Translations under genes and position numbers: made by a program
The notes under the pieces: model-generated
Told to the model about the DNA's origin: nothing
Databases searched by the model: none
Seen by the model: only the letters and a program-made list of their open reading frames with translations
Source of the DNA: JAKAQB01 sp027320105
Lineage (GTDB): Bacteria; Actinomycetota; Acidimicrobiia; Acidimicrobiales; Palsa-688
Length of the DNA: 64,000 nucleotides
Assembly: GCA_027320105.1 (NCBI GenBank)
Contig: DAHVMA010000099.1
Location: forward strand, 1 to 64,000
Reading direction: 5' to 3'
Shown: positions 24,933 to 34,942 of the stretch, one piece after another
Layout of the letters: every line of letters begins with the position of its first letter
Numbering within the stretch: the first letter of the stretch is position 1

Positions 24933-26536
24933 GCCGCGCCCTCTTCCAAGAACCCCGCAAGCTCGGGGATGCTCCCAGTCATGCCGGGCCACACATCGCG
25001 TCGCGCCCCGCCCGTTCGGCGTGCCGGCAGATCGAGCGGCGCCGCACCGGCGTCGACTAGGACCGCCACCACCCGCCGACGAGCGGGGGGAAGGCGGGCC
25101 AGGCCGGCTGCCACCAGCCCGGTACCCGCCACGCCGGCCAGCCACCACGGGCTGAGGGCGCCGGTACCAGCCGTCGGCAATGCCAGCGCGATCCAGCTTC
25201 CCAAGACGGCAACCGCCAGCCCGTAGAGCGTTCCGGCAACGACCAACGCAGCTGTCCACAGGGCGGCCCAGCGGGCCGACACCGGGCCTCGACTCCACCA
25301 CGACCACGACGCGGAGGCGACGGTCGCCGCTACGAAGACGAGCAGCACCCCGGCGGCGCGTGTGGTGAGCATCCCAGGGACGCCAGCCATCGCCCCGAGG
25401 GTCGCGGCCGTCGTGGCAGCGGTGGCCAGCATTCGCAGCGACATGGAGACGCTCCTGTCCGAGCCTCTCGGGAGCTGGCCGGCGCGGGAAACCTGGGAAC
25501 CTGACCCGAAGAACAAGGTGGCCTTGTACAGGGCATGGCCGATAAGGTGCACGACCGCCGCCAGGTAGGCGCCCACCGCGCACTCCGTCACCATGAAGCC
25601 CATCTGGCCGATCGTCGAATAGACGAGCGAGCCTTTGACGTCTGGCTTGTGGATCATCTGCACCGCCGCAGTTGCTGCGGTGACGCCGGCGACGCCCTCG
25701 ACACCGACCATCACCCACACCGAGCCGCCAGTCAACCCGGCAAGTCGTACGAGCAGGATCCCGCCGCCGTTGACCACGCCGGCGTGCAGCAGCGCGGACG
25801 CCGGGGTCGGTGCCGCCACGGTGCCGGGAAGCCATCTCCCGAGCGGTCCCTGGGCCGAGCGGGTCAAGGCGGCCACCGCGACGAGCACTGCGACCAAGGT
25901 CGTCATGCTCCCGAGGTGCCCCGCTGCACTCCGGAGCCCCAGCGGAGACGCCAGGTCGACATTGCCGTCTCGCAGCCACATGATGCTCAGAGCTGCCACC
26001 AACGCGAGGTCGCCGGCGGCGAACATCCGCAGCGTGCGCCGTGTCGCCGCCCGCACCCCCGGCAGGTCAGGGCGAGCGCCGACCACCATCACGAATGCCA
26101 TCCCGGCGCTCACCCAGGCCCCAACCAGCACCGCCACGGTCGCCGAGATGCACACGACTGCCATCGCCGCCACCACCACGTTCGCCGCGGCGAAGAACCT
26201 GGGGGCTGCCCGGTCGCCTTGCAGGTAGCGAAGCGAGAAGCTCTGCACCACAGCACCCACCACACAGACCAGCACCAGCAACGTGACGGTCAGCTGGTTC
26301 GCCCACAGGCCGACAAGCGGCCGACCACCCCCGGTGACGAGCGTAACAGTGAACGGCCCCCGGAGCGCCACCCACAGCGCCGCGGCCAGGGCAAGCACCG
26401 CCCCGGACCATCCCAGAGCGGCTGCCGTTCGGCAACGCCGGTCAGGTCCGCGTTGGCCGATGATCGAGATGGTGGCACCCGCCAACGGCGCGGCGACCGC
26501 TCCCGTCAGCCACAGCCTCCCAAGCAGGCTCAGCAC
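24929..26536 (-). CDS. dabB: DabB, NuoL-like membrane subunit of the DAB pump
   Basis: A polytopic membrane protein of 535 residues of the proton-translocating NuoL/MrpA family, in the branch that partners with DabA. Core helices include the lysine- and histidine-bearing segments PASALLHAGVVNGGGILLVRL (about 250-270), KPDVKGSLVYSTIGQMGFM and HLIGHALYKATLFF. It likely couples cation flow to CO2 hydration. GTG 26536 was chosen over an upstream ATG because GAGGAGG lies 5 bases before it. First gene of the minus-strand run dabB-dabA-PII-phosphatase-sua5-larB, divergent from a winged-helix regulator. Confidence 0.93.
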   Translation of the reverse strand: MLSLLGRLWLTGAVAAPLAGATISIIGQRGPDRRCRTAAALGWSGAVLALAAALWVALRGPFTVTLVTGGGRPLVGLWANQLTVTLLVLVCVVGAVVQSFSLRYLQGDRAAPRFFAAANVVVAAMAVVCISATVAVLVGAWVSAGMAFVMVVGARPDLPGVRAATRRTLRMFAAGDLALVAALSIMWLRDGNVDLASPLGLRSAAGHLGSMTTLVAVLVAVAALTRSAQGPLGRWLPGTVAAPTPASALLHAGVVNGGGILLVRLAGLTGGSVWVMVGVEGVAGVTAATAAVQMIHKPDVKGSLVYSTIGQMGFMVTECAVGAYLAAVVHLIGHALYKATLFFGSGSQVSRAGQLPRGSDRSVSMSLRMLATAATTAATLGAMAGVPGMLTTRAAGVLLVFVAATVASASWSWWSRGPVSARWAALWTAALVVAGTLYGLAVAVLGSWIALALPTAGTGALSPWWLAGVAGTGLVAAGLARLPPARRRVVAVLVDAGAAPLDLPARRTGGARRDVWPGMTGSIPELAGFLEEGAA

Positions 26537-26602
26537 GTACCCTCCTCGGCGAGCGGTGCGCACCGGGAGCAAGAGGACGATCCACTAGAGATGAACTGCA
26601 TC

Positions 26603-26677
26603 TCGTGAATTCTAAACCGTCACATGCCGAGGTCGCAACCTGAGGCGGTGGTCGGTAAGCCATCTTCTGTTTCACGA
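26603..26677. promoter_or_regulatory. Inverted pair of ATYTCGTGAAW sites between dabB and its divergent regulator
   Basis: ATCTCGTGAAT (26600-26610) and, in opposite orientation, TTTCACGAAAT (26670-26680) share a 7-base perfect core TCGTGAA/TTCACGA. A second small dyad AGATGaactgCATCT lies at 26589-26603. The sites flank the divergent start regions in an AT-rich island, as expected of operators. Binding by the neighbouring regulator is inference. Confidence 0.45.
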
Positions 26678-26697
26678 AATCGGATACCCTCTCCGCC

Positions 26698-27048
26698 ATG
26701 GTGGACCGCAGTGAGGTCCGGCGAGATGCGGAGCCGGCGAAGCCCAGGTGGACGTTCCTCACCAACCACGGCCACGTGCTCGTGTGCATCGCCGGCGATC
26801 CCGGCATTCGGGGGCGCGACATCGCCTCCCGGGTCGGCATCACCGAGCGCGCCGCCCAGGCGATCGTCGCCGACCTCGTGGCGGAGAGCTACGTGAAGCG
26901 TACCCGGGTGGGGCGTCGTAACCACTACGAGATCAACAAGGACCGGCCGCTGCGCCACCCCGTCGAGCAGCCGCACAGCGTCGGAGAGCTCCTCCAGATC
27001 GTCGCGGATCTCGTGCCTCAGCGGCGTCGGCGAACTGCTGCCTCCTGA
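26698..27048 (+). CDS. Winged-helix (MarR/ArsR-like) transcriptional regulator
   Basis: A protein of 116 residues with one winged-helix domain. WTFLTNHGHVLVCIAGDPGIRGRDIA (helices 1-2), then SRVGITERAAQAIVADLVAESYVKRTRVGRRNHYEIN gives the recognition helix and wing. No cysteine metal site is seen, so ArsR metal sensing is unlikely. Its short basic tail ends RRRR. It is divergent from dabB with a 161-base intergenic region holding inverted repeats, so it is a good candidate controller of the dab operon and of itself. Start is ATG 26698. Confidence 0.85.
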   Translation: MVDRSEVRRDAEPAKPRWTFLTNHGHVLVCIAGDPGIRGRDIASRVGITERAAQAIVADLVAESYVKRTRVGRRNHYEINKDRPLRHPVEQPHSVGELLQIVADLVPQRRRRTAAS

Positions 27049-27318
27049 GCTCGCACCATCACCGCTCCGGCGCCGTCCCTGCCGGGTGCCCGCCTGGTCG
27101 AAGGGAGGGTTCGACGACAGGTGCAGCGATGCTGCCCCTGGTCGCGAGATCCAACTGACGAGCAACCGCTTTCCATGCAATGCAACACCTTTCACCTTGG
27201 AGCTCCCCTCTCAACTCTCTAGCAGCGCCATACCACGCCGGCCCGCCCGCCGTGCCGACCGCTCCTACACGAATCCCAGTACACGAAGTTGCCTGCGGTC
27301 ATAAGATATGCTCAGGTC
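27049..27318. other. Intergenic region
   Basis: 270 bases with lower GC than the surroundings. No coding frame with sensible codon use is seen. TAAGATAT at about 27302-27309 is a candidate -10 for the next gene. Nothing else is recognised. Confidence 0.4.
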
Positions 27319-28263
27319 GTGTTGCCGCGACCCCGAGCAACTGATGCCACGGCGTGGGGCGGGAACGCGGTCCCTCCGGTCGCGAGCCTCCGCCCTTCCC
27401 GCAGCCGGGAGGGCCCGGAGCACCCCTACGCCGGGCGAGTGGCAGTGCTGGCCACCAAGCACGACAAGCTTCCGCTCATCGCCCCCCCGCTTGCAGATGC
27501 CGTCGGGCTGCGAGTCGACGCCGTTGCAGTCGACACCGATTCCCTCGGCACCTTCACCGGGGACATCCCCCGCCAGGCACCACCCCTCGACACCGCCATT
27601 GCCAAAGCACGCCTCGGCATGAGCGCTGCCGGTCAGACCCTTGGCTTGGCATCGGAAGGGAGCATCGGCCCGGACCCTGCCATGCCATTTGTCAACGCCG
27701 ATCGGGAGATCATCGTCCTCGTCGACGACGACAACGGGATCGTCGTATGGGAAAGCCATACGAGCTGGGACATTGTTGTTGCCTCAACGAGTGTGGGTGC
27801 CGACGAGGACCTGGCGGCGTTCCTGTCCAGGGCCGGCTTTCCCGACCACCAGTTGATCGTCCGGCCCAACAGCGGAGCGCTGCATCCGATCTACAAGGGC
27901 ATCTCCAGCATCGACACGCTCGCTACTGCCGTCAGTGAGTGCGCTGGTGTCGCCACCGACGGCTTGGCCCGAGTTGAGACCGATATGCGAGCCCACGCGT
28001 GCCCCTCGCGCCGTAGCGTCATAGCCGCTGCTGCGGAGCGCCTTGCCGCCCGGATCGCTGCGCTGTGCCCGTCCTGCGGAGCCCCTGGGTGGGGACGTGT
28101 AGACGTTGTTCTCGGAGTGCCGTGCGCCTGGTGTGGCACCGAGGTGGCCCGACCGCGAGCGGAGATCGCCGGCTGTCCCGCCTGTGAGCACAGAATGGAT
28201 CTGCCTCTCATTCCCCCAGGCGCGCGAGTTGACCCCGGTGAGTGCTCGTACTGCAACCCGTAG
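27319..28263 (+). CDS. DUF6671-type protein with C-terminal zinc-ribbon-like cysteines
   Basis: About 314 residues. The segment YAGRVAVLATKHDKLPLIAPPL onward resembles the DUF6671 family of unknown function, with DTDSLGTFTGDIPR, ASEGSIGPDP, LVDDDNGIVVWES and ADGLAR-like VATDGLARVETDMRAH. The C-terminus has four Cys pairs (CPSC, CAWC, CPAC, and EHRMDLPLIPPG with a final C), like a zinc ribbon pair. GTG 27319 was chosen; TTG 27289 in frame is an alternative, and the first 35 residues look unlike the family. The gene's 3' end overlaps the open frame of the GH43-like gene. Confidence 0.75.
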   Translation: MLPRPRATDATAWGGNAVPPVASLRPSRSREGPEHPYAGRVAVLATKHDKLPLIAPPLADAVGLRVDAVAVDTDSLGTFTGDIPRQAPPLDTAIAKARLGMSAAGQTLGLASEGSIGPDPAMPFVNADREIIVLVDDDNGIVVWESHTSWDIVVASTSVGADEDLAAFLSRAGFPDHQLIVRPNSGALHPIYKGISSIDTLATAVSECAGVATDGLARVETDMRAHACPSRRSVIAAAAERLAARIAALCPSCGAPGWGRVDVVLGVPCAWCGTEVARPRAEIAGCPACEHRMDLPLIPPGARVDPGECSYCNP

Positions 28264-29281
28264 GACGAGGTGGCGGAGATGGCTCAGCTGCGCCGCTGCC
28301 AACCCCAACGAGGCAACCGACTCCCACTCATGGCAGTGGGGGCAGAGCGCAGCGTCGGTCCGCCTGTCCCCGCCGGCGGCGCAGGGGGCCTTCCCGGATC
28401 CCTTCGTCGTGGCCGCCGGCGGTCGCTACGTCGCCTTCGCCACCAACGGGGAGGGGCGCAACGTGCGGGTGCGGGAGAGCCCGGACCTGCGGCGCTGGCA
28501 GGAGCGGCCGGACGCCCTCCCCGTCCTGCCCTCCTGGGCCAGGGCGGGGCGAACCTGGTCACCAGCGGTCCTCGAGCGCAACGGTGCGTGGGTGATGTGG
28601 TATGCAACCCGCCACGCGGAGACAGGTCGGCAGGCCATCTCGGCGGCGGCGGGCAGCGACCCGTTGGGGCCCTACCACGACACCGGGGAGGCGCCGGCGG
28701 TCTTCCAGCGCGACGAGGGCGGCTCCATCGACCCGAGCCCGTTCGTCGATGACGACGGGACCGCCTACCTCGTCTGGAAGGCGGATGCCAACGCCGTGGG
28801 GCGCACGGCGGTGCTGTACGGGGCGCCGCTCGACGCGAGTGCCACGGCGCTCGCCGCCGAGCCGGTCCCCCTGCTGTGCCGTGACCAGAGATGGGAGCGC
28901 CCCCTCGTCGAGGCGCCCTGCGTCACCCGGTGGGGCGAGAGGTACGTGCTCTTCTACTCCGGGAGTGGCTGGGAGTCGGACCGCTACGCGATCGGCTACG
29001 CCACCGCCTGCCATCCGCTCGGCCCGTGGCGCAAGGAGACGAAACGCCGGCCGTGGGCATCCTCATCGGCCGATGTCGCCGGCCCGGGTGGCCAGGAGGT
29101 CTTCACCGGCCTGGACGGCGTGCGCTACCTGGCCTACCACGCGTGGGATGCCGGGGCGGTGGGTGCCCGGCGTGGCGGGCGTGGCAGTGGTGGCGGCGGC
29201 CGGGGCGCCCGGCGGGCGTTGCGCATCGGCCGCCTCGACCTGGATGGAGACGCGCCCGGCCTGGCCCCGCTCGTGGGCTGA
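28238..29281 (+). CDS. GH43-like glycoside hydrolase, N-terminus uncertain
   Basis: A five-bladed beta-propeller hydrolase fold is indicated. FPDPFVVAAGGRYVAFAT has the PDP catalytic-base Asp; SIDPSPFVDDDGTAYLVWK has the pKa-modulating Asp; and PLVEAPCVTRWGERYVLFYS has the catalytic-acid Glu. These are the three GH43 landmarks (arabinosidase/xylosidase family). The propeller starts near 28380, yet no good start or signal peptide precedes it. GTG 28238 is formally available but lies inside the DUF6671 gene and encodes an Arg/Trp-rich leader unlike a signal. The gene may have lost its 5' end by rearrangement. A Gly/Arg-rich insert sits near the C-terminus. Confidence 0.65.
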   Translation: MSARTATRRTRWRRWLSCAAANPNEATDSHSWQWGQSAASVRLSPPAAQGAFPDPFVVAAGGRYVAFATNGEGRNVRVRESPDLRRWQERPDALPVLPSWARAGRTWSPAVLERNGAWVMWYATRHAETGRQAISAAAGSDPLGPYHDTGEAPAVFQRDEGGSIDPSPFVDDDGTAYLVWKADANAVGRTAVLYGAPLDASATALAAEPVPLLCRDQRWERPLVEAPCVTRWGERYVLFYSGSGWESDRYAIGYATACHPLGPWRKETKRRPWASSSADVAGPGGQEVFTGLDGVRYLAYHAWDAGAVGARRGGRGSGGGGRGARRALRIGRLDLDGDAPGLAPLVG

Positions 29282-29325
29282 CGCCTCCCGCCCCCGGTCA
29301 CCCCCACCTCGGCCGACCGACGGTG

Positions 29326-29376
29326 CGTTGTTTGGGCAGTTGACCGCGATAATCGCGGAGAACTGCCCAAACAACG
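29326..29376. repeat. 51-bp nested palindrome, copy 2, between convergent genes
   Basis: The same arms as at 8404-8454: CGTTGTTTGGGCAGTT (29326-29341) and AACTGCCCAAACAACG (29361-29376), enclosing CCGCGAT-a-ATCGCGG with a 2x2 mismatch. The two copies differ only in the mismatch bases and the centre. It lies 45 bases past the GH43-like stop and 100 before the end of the convergent glycosyltransferase gene. Confidence 0.9.
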
Positions 29377-29476
29377 TGACGCAACCGTCTTCGGTTCCGC
29401 TAGTGAGCGATATGTCCCATTTAGAGCTGGCGGCTAGGGCTCAGGGCGGCTCAGGGCTCAGGGCCTCCATCAGCCG

Positions 29477-31111
29477 CTACGCCCCCGGCATGAACTCGAC
29501 CAGCACCTCCCGTTGGGTCGTGTTGACCGGGTCCCGGCCGAGCAGGTGGATCCTCACGTCGCGGGGTCGCAGCACCGCCAAGTCGCCGGCGAGCTGCTGG
29601 CAGCGGCCGTAGTAGCTCGTGAAGTTGCTGGCCTCGAGCAGCCACACGGGCTGGTTGCCGGCGAGGGCGGAGACGCCCTCGGCGAACAGCTGCGGCGAGG
29701 ACTGGTAGTTGCGCTGGGCGTAGTCGACCCAGTCGACCCGGTCGGGGAAGGCGCCGGTCGGGTACATCTCCTGCAGGTACCAGCCGGGCAGCAACCGGGC
29801 GACATCGGGGCCGAGCTGGTCGGGGCAGTAGACGACGAGGTTGCTCGGGGAGCCGTTGCGCTCGAGGATGGTGGCCACCTTGCCGGCGAGGGTCCTGGGG
29901 GCGGTGGCGTCGAGCAGGCCGGTGACGAGTCCGAGGACGGCGGCGCCGGCGAGCACACGCTGCAGCCACGGCCGGGGGAGCATGGAGAGGCCGAGGGCAG
30001 CGGCGAGGAGGTACGGCACGAGGCCGACGGAGGTGTAGCGGGGGACGACCGCGGCGCCGAGCACGAAGCTGGCGAGGCTTGCCAGGGCGATCGTCGCGCC
30101 GGCGACGCCAGCCAGGCGCCGGCCGGCCGACGACCGTGCCGCTGCCGCCGCCACGGCGAGGAAGAGCAGGCCCACCAGGGGGACGGCCACCACGAGGACA
30201 GCGCCGGTCCCCATGGCCCCGCCCCAGGCGGCCAGCGCTACGGTCCCGGCGAGGGGGCCGGCGTGCTGCCACGGGGTCCCGGTGTTCGCGACCTGGAAGA
30301 GCATGCTGGGTAGCCACGGCAGGAACAAGATCCCGCCGGCGAGGAGGGCCACGAGCGCCCGGCGGGCGGGGACCGACCCGCCGGTCCGGGCCTTTTCAGC
30401 GCGAGCGCCCAGCCGGTGCGGGAGGGCGTGCCAGGCGAGCCCGGCACCGACGACTGCCAGCAGGAACAACCCCCAGTAGTGCGTCAGGGCCAGCAGTCCG
30501 CTCGCCCCGGCGAGCGGCGCGAGCCGCCCGAGGGTTGGTGCCTCGAGCGCCCGGCACGCCAGCAAGCCCCCGGCAGCGACGAGCAGCACGACCAGCGAGT
30601 ACATGCGCGCCTCGTCGGCGAAGCGGATGGCGAAGGGCGAGGCTGCGAGCAGCACGACGGCGGGCAGCTGGGCGCGGCTCGGCAGCAGGCGGCGCGCCAG
30701 GGCAGCGAACACGGGGAGGGTGGCGACGCCGAGCAGTGCGGACAGGGAGCGCACGGCGAAGGTGCCGCGGCCGACGGCGAGCATCCACACGTGCAGCATC
30801 AGGTAGTACAGAGGCGGCGAGCCGTCCTGGCGGAGTGCGCCGAATAGCTGCGGTATCGGCAGGCGGGCGATCCCGACGCTCTGGGCCTCGTCGAACCACA
30901 GCGGGCCGGCCGGCACGAACCGCACCACGACGCCGGCGACCACGACCGCCGCCAGAGCGAGCCGGGTGGCGATGCCGGCGTGCGGCGCTTGCGCGCCGGC
31001 CATCTCCCAGAGCGAGGAGATGCGTCGCCCGCGCCGGGCTTGCTGCCACCGGGTGCCGACGACGACGGAACCAGCGGCCGACGATGCGTCCAGCTCCGAT
31101 TCCACCCTCAC
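29477..31111 (-). CDS. GT39/ArnT-like membrane glycosyltransferase
   Basis: About 544 residues. Many transmembrane helices follow a cytosolic N-terminus of about 50 residues. The family hallmark is the first extracytoplasmic loop, here PAGPLWFDEAQSVGIARLP with the catalytic-type Asp-Glu, followed by GSPPLYYLMLHVWM. A soluble C-terminal portion (about 390-544; YCPDQLGPDVARLLPGWY) may bind the acceptor. Such GT-C enzymes transfer sugars from polyprenyl-phosphate donors to proteins or lipids outside the membrane. The start is uncertain (GTG 31111, GTG 31105 or ATG about 31000). Confidence 0.8.
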   Translation of the reverse strand: MRVESELDASSAAGSVVVGTRWQQARRGRRISSLWEMAGAQAPHAGIATRLALAAVVVAGVVVRFVPAGPLWFDEAQSVGIARLPIPQLFGALRQDGSPPLYYLMLHVWMLAVGRGTFAVRSLSALLGVATLPVFAALARRLLPSRAQLPAVVLLAASPFAIRFADEARMYSLVVLLVAAGGLLACRALEAPTLGRLAPLAGASGLLALTHYWGLFLLAVVGAGLAWHALPHRLGARAEKARTGGSVPARRALVALLAGGILFLPWLPSMLFQVANTGTPWQHAGPLAGTVALAAWGGAMGTGAVLVVAVPLVGLLFLAVAAAAARSSAGRRLAGVAGATIALASLASFVLGAAVVPRYTSVGLVPYLLAAALGLSMLPRPWLQRVLAGAAVLGLVTGLLDATAPRTLAGKVATILERNGSPSNLVVYCPDQLGPDVARLLPGWYLQEMYPTGAFPDRVDWVDYAQRNYQSSPQLFAEGVSALAGNQPVWLLEASNFTSYYGRCQQLAGDLAVLRPRDVRIHLLGRDPVNTTQREVLVEFMPGA

Positions 31112-31387
31112 GACCTCACATCGCCGCCCGGTGCGCAACGGGGTCGGCGGTAGGGATCATTCCCGATTGCCTATCTCCGAAAGTGGTTGGCTCGCCATCC
31201 GGGCGCTCCGGGGCGGGAGGGCTCACAACACCAACGAGCCCAGCGGTGATCGGCCGCCCACCCTAGTAGCAGGCGCCGGCCGCCTCCCGCCGATGGAACG
31301 GATCGGTGCCGGCCGTTTGTCCCGAGCGGGCCGGGGTACCGACATGCCCCGAACGGACGGTGCGGCGGTGCCGGTGGTGGCCCGGTG
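31112..31387. other. Intergenic region downstream of typA
   Basis: 276 bases between the typA stop and the glycosyltransferase start, both on the minus strand. It is expected to hold the glycosyltransferase promoter; AATGAT near 31160 (minus strand) is a weak -10 candidate. No gene is seen. Confidence 0.4.
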
Positions 31388-33247
<1,860 letters not shown>

Positions 33248-33350
33248 CGGCTCCCTGCGGGGGGAAAGGGGAAGCGCTCGCCGGGGGGAGGCGGCGCCCA
33301 CCCAGGGTACCGGCCGCGCCGCCTCACCCCGAGCCCTCAATCCGGAGTCG

Positions 33351-33929
33351 TCAATTGGGATCGCGCCCCATGAAGGCGGCGAACCGTGCCGCCGCGGGGG
33401 CCGAGGGGCTGCATGCGACCTCGACGCCGAACGGGTTGCCCTTTCCCATCAGGTCCCGGTACTCCGGCTTCAGCATGGCGCGGGCGGCGTCCAAGGCGAC
33501 GGCGGCCAGGTCCTCGTCGATTGCGCCGCCCTGGCCGGTGGCCCGGGCCAGGTCCCAGGCGTGGGCCACGATCTCGGCCAGGTACATGTCCACGAGGGTC
33601 GCCCCGGTGTAGGTCTCGCCCCACGGCATGGTGGTCGTCTCCGACAGCTTGGCGTCGTCGGCCCACACCTTGGCGGCTTCGTGGCCGGCGTCGCGCAGCT
33701 GCGCCGGGGCGTCGGCCAGCTCCACGTGGGGGAACTCGTCGCCCGCCGGCGTCTCGCCCCGCCCCACGTCGACGGCGCGCCGGGCGGCGCCGACGAGGTG
33801 GTCGACGAGCACGGCAACGTCGTATTGGGGACAGGGCGTCGGCAGGGACAGCTGGTCGGGGCGGACGGCCGTGACGACGGCGGCTGCCTGCCCGTAGGCG
33901 GTGGTCAGGGCGCTGCGGTGATCGGTCAT
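33351..33929 (-). CDS. TIGR03086-type MDMPI N-terminal/DinB-like metal-binding protein
   Basis: A protein of 192 residues of the mycothiol-dependent maleylpyruvate isomerase/DinB-like four-helix superfamily. Evidence: LPTPCPQYDVAVLVDHLVGAARR (metal-site His), DMYLAEIVAHAWDLARATGQ (second His/Asp region) and a C-terminal FGVEVACSPSAPAAARFAAFMGRDP, which is typical of the TIGR03086 family. A role in thiol-dependent detoxification is suggested by relatives; the substrate is unknown. It is divergent from a WYL regulator with 63 bases between starts, an arrangement suggesting regulation by it. Confidence 0.85.
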   Translation of the reverse strand: MTDHRSALTTAYGQAAAVVTAVRPDQLSLPTPCPQYDVAVLVDHLVGAARRAVDVGRGETPAGDEFPHVELADAPAQLRDAGHEAAKVWADDAKLSETTTMPWGETYTGATLVDMYLAEIVAHAWDLARATGQGGAIDEDLAAVALDAARAMLKPEYRDLMGKGNPFGVEVACSPSAPAAARFAAFMGRDPN

Positions 33930-33949
33930 GCCGGCATCCTGCTCCCCGT

Positions 33950-33972
33950 AACAGGCCATCTCCTGACCTGTT
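33950..33972. promoter_or_regulatory. Dyad operator candidate between MDMPI-like and WYL regulator genes
   Basis: AACAGG (33950-33955) and CCTGTT (33967-33972) form a 6-bp inverted repeat with an 11-base spacer in the middle of the 63-base divergent region. The position fits an operator shared by both genes. Confidence 0.4.
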
Positions 33973-33992
33973 TGGAGGATTATCTTCGCCGG

Positions 33993-34931
33993 GTGCGCGC
34001 CGACCGCCTCGTCGCCATCCTCCTGCTCCTGCAGGCGCACGGGCAGCTGACGGCGCCCGACATCGCCGCCCGCCTGGAGGTCTCCGAGCGAACCGTCCGC
34101 CGCGACCTGGAAGCGCTGTGCATGGCCGGCATCCCGCTCTACAGCCAGCGGGGGAGAGGAGGGGGCTGGGCGATCCTCGGCGGCCACCGCATCGACCTGA
34201 CCGGCCTCACCGCCGACGAGGCCGAGGCCCTGTCGGTGGCCACGACGCCCGGCAACCCCACCGTCGGCGCCGAGCTGGAGGCTGCCATGCGCAAGGTGCT
34301 CGCCGCCCTGCCCGAGCCGCTGCGCCAGCGGGTGCAGGCCGCCCGGGCCGCGATCCTCGTCGACCGTGCCGGCTGGGGCCGGGAGGCGCCCGACCCTCCG
34401 GCCTGCCTCGACGAGCTGCGCTCCGCCGTGCTGCGGGCCAGGCAGGTCGACGTGTCCTACGCCCCTCCCGGTCGGCCCTCCGAGGTCCGCCGCCTCCACC
34501 CCCTCGGCCTGGTGTGCAAGCGGGACATCTGGTACCTCGTCGCGATGGCGCCGGCCGGGCTGCGCACCTACCGCCTCTCCCGGGTGACGTCGGTGGCGGC
34601 CACGGGCCTGCCGGCGGTCCGGCCGGAGGGGTTCGACCTGGCCGCCGTCTGGGCCGACGTCGAGCGGCGCATGCGGGACCGCTTCGTCGGCATCGAGGTG
34701 GAGCTGACCGTCTCGGAGAGGATGGCGGGGCGGGTTCGGGCCGCGATCGCGGGGTGGGCGCCCATCGCCGAGACGGACCGACCGGGGCGCTGGGTCGTGA
34801 CCATGCCCAACGCCACGGTGGCTGCGTGGGAGCTGGCCGGCTTCGGCGACGAGGTGGAGGTGCACGGGCCGGAGGAGGTGCGCGCCGAGCTGGCCCGGCT
34901 GGGGGAGCGGCTGGTGGCGCGCTACGGGTAG
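33993..34931 (+). CDS. HTH-WYL domain transcriptional regulator
   Basis: A protein of 312 residues. The N-terminal DeoR-type winged helix (LVAILLLLQAHGQLTAPDIAA, then LEVSERTVRRDLEALCMAGIPLYSQRG) is followed by the WYL domain (VDVSYAPPGRPSEVRRLHPLGLV, CKRDIWYLVAMAPAGLRTYRLSRV, containing W-Y-L) and a WCX C-terminal extension. WYL domains sense nucleic-acid-like or other small ligands. GTG 33993 was chosen by the conserved R-A-D-R-L start. It probably controls the divergent MDMPI-like gene. The next gene starts 11 bases after its stop. Confidence 0.92.
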   Translation: MRADRLVAILLLLQAHGQLTAPDIAARLEVSERTVRRDLEALCMAGIPLYSQRGRGGGWAILGGHRIDLTGLTADEAEALSVATTPGNPTVGAELEAAMRKVLAALPEPLRQRVQAARAAILVDRAGWGREAPDPPACLDELRSAVLRARQVDVSYAPPGRPSEVRRLHPLGLVCKRDIWYLVAMAPAGLRTYRLSRVTSVAATGLPAVRPEGFDLAAVWADVERRMRDRFVGIEVELTVSERMAGRVRAAIAGWAPIAETDRPGRWVVTMPNATVAAWELAGFGDEVEVHGPEEVRAELARLGERLVARYG

Positions 34932-34942
34932 GACCACCGGGG

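Noticed and set aside
28266..28345. Stretch resembling a tRNA 5' half (GGCGGAGATGGCTCAG)
   Set aside because: No matching acceptor 3' strand, anticodon arm or GGTTCGA T-loop is found downstream.
29451..30317. Arg/Pro-rich minus-strand frame overlapping the glycosyltransferase gene
   Set aside because: It is an out-of-frame shadow of the membrane protein, whose hydrophobic pattern is the coherent one.
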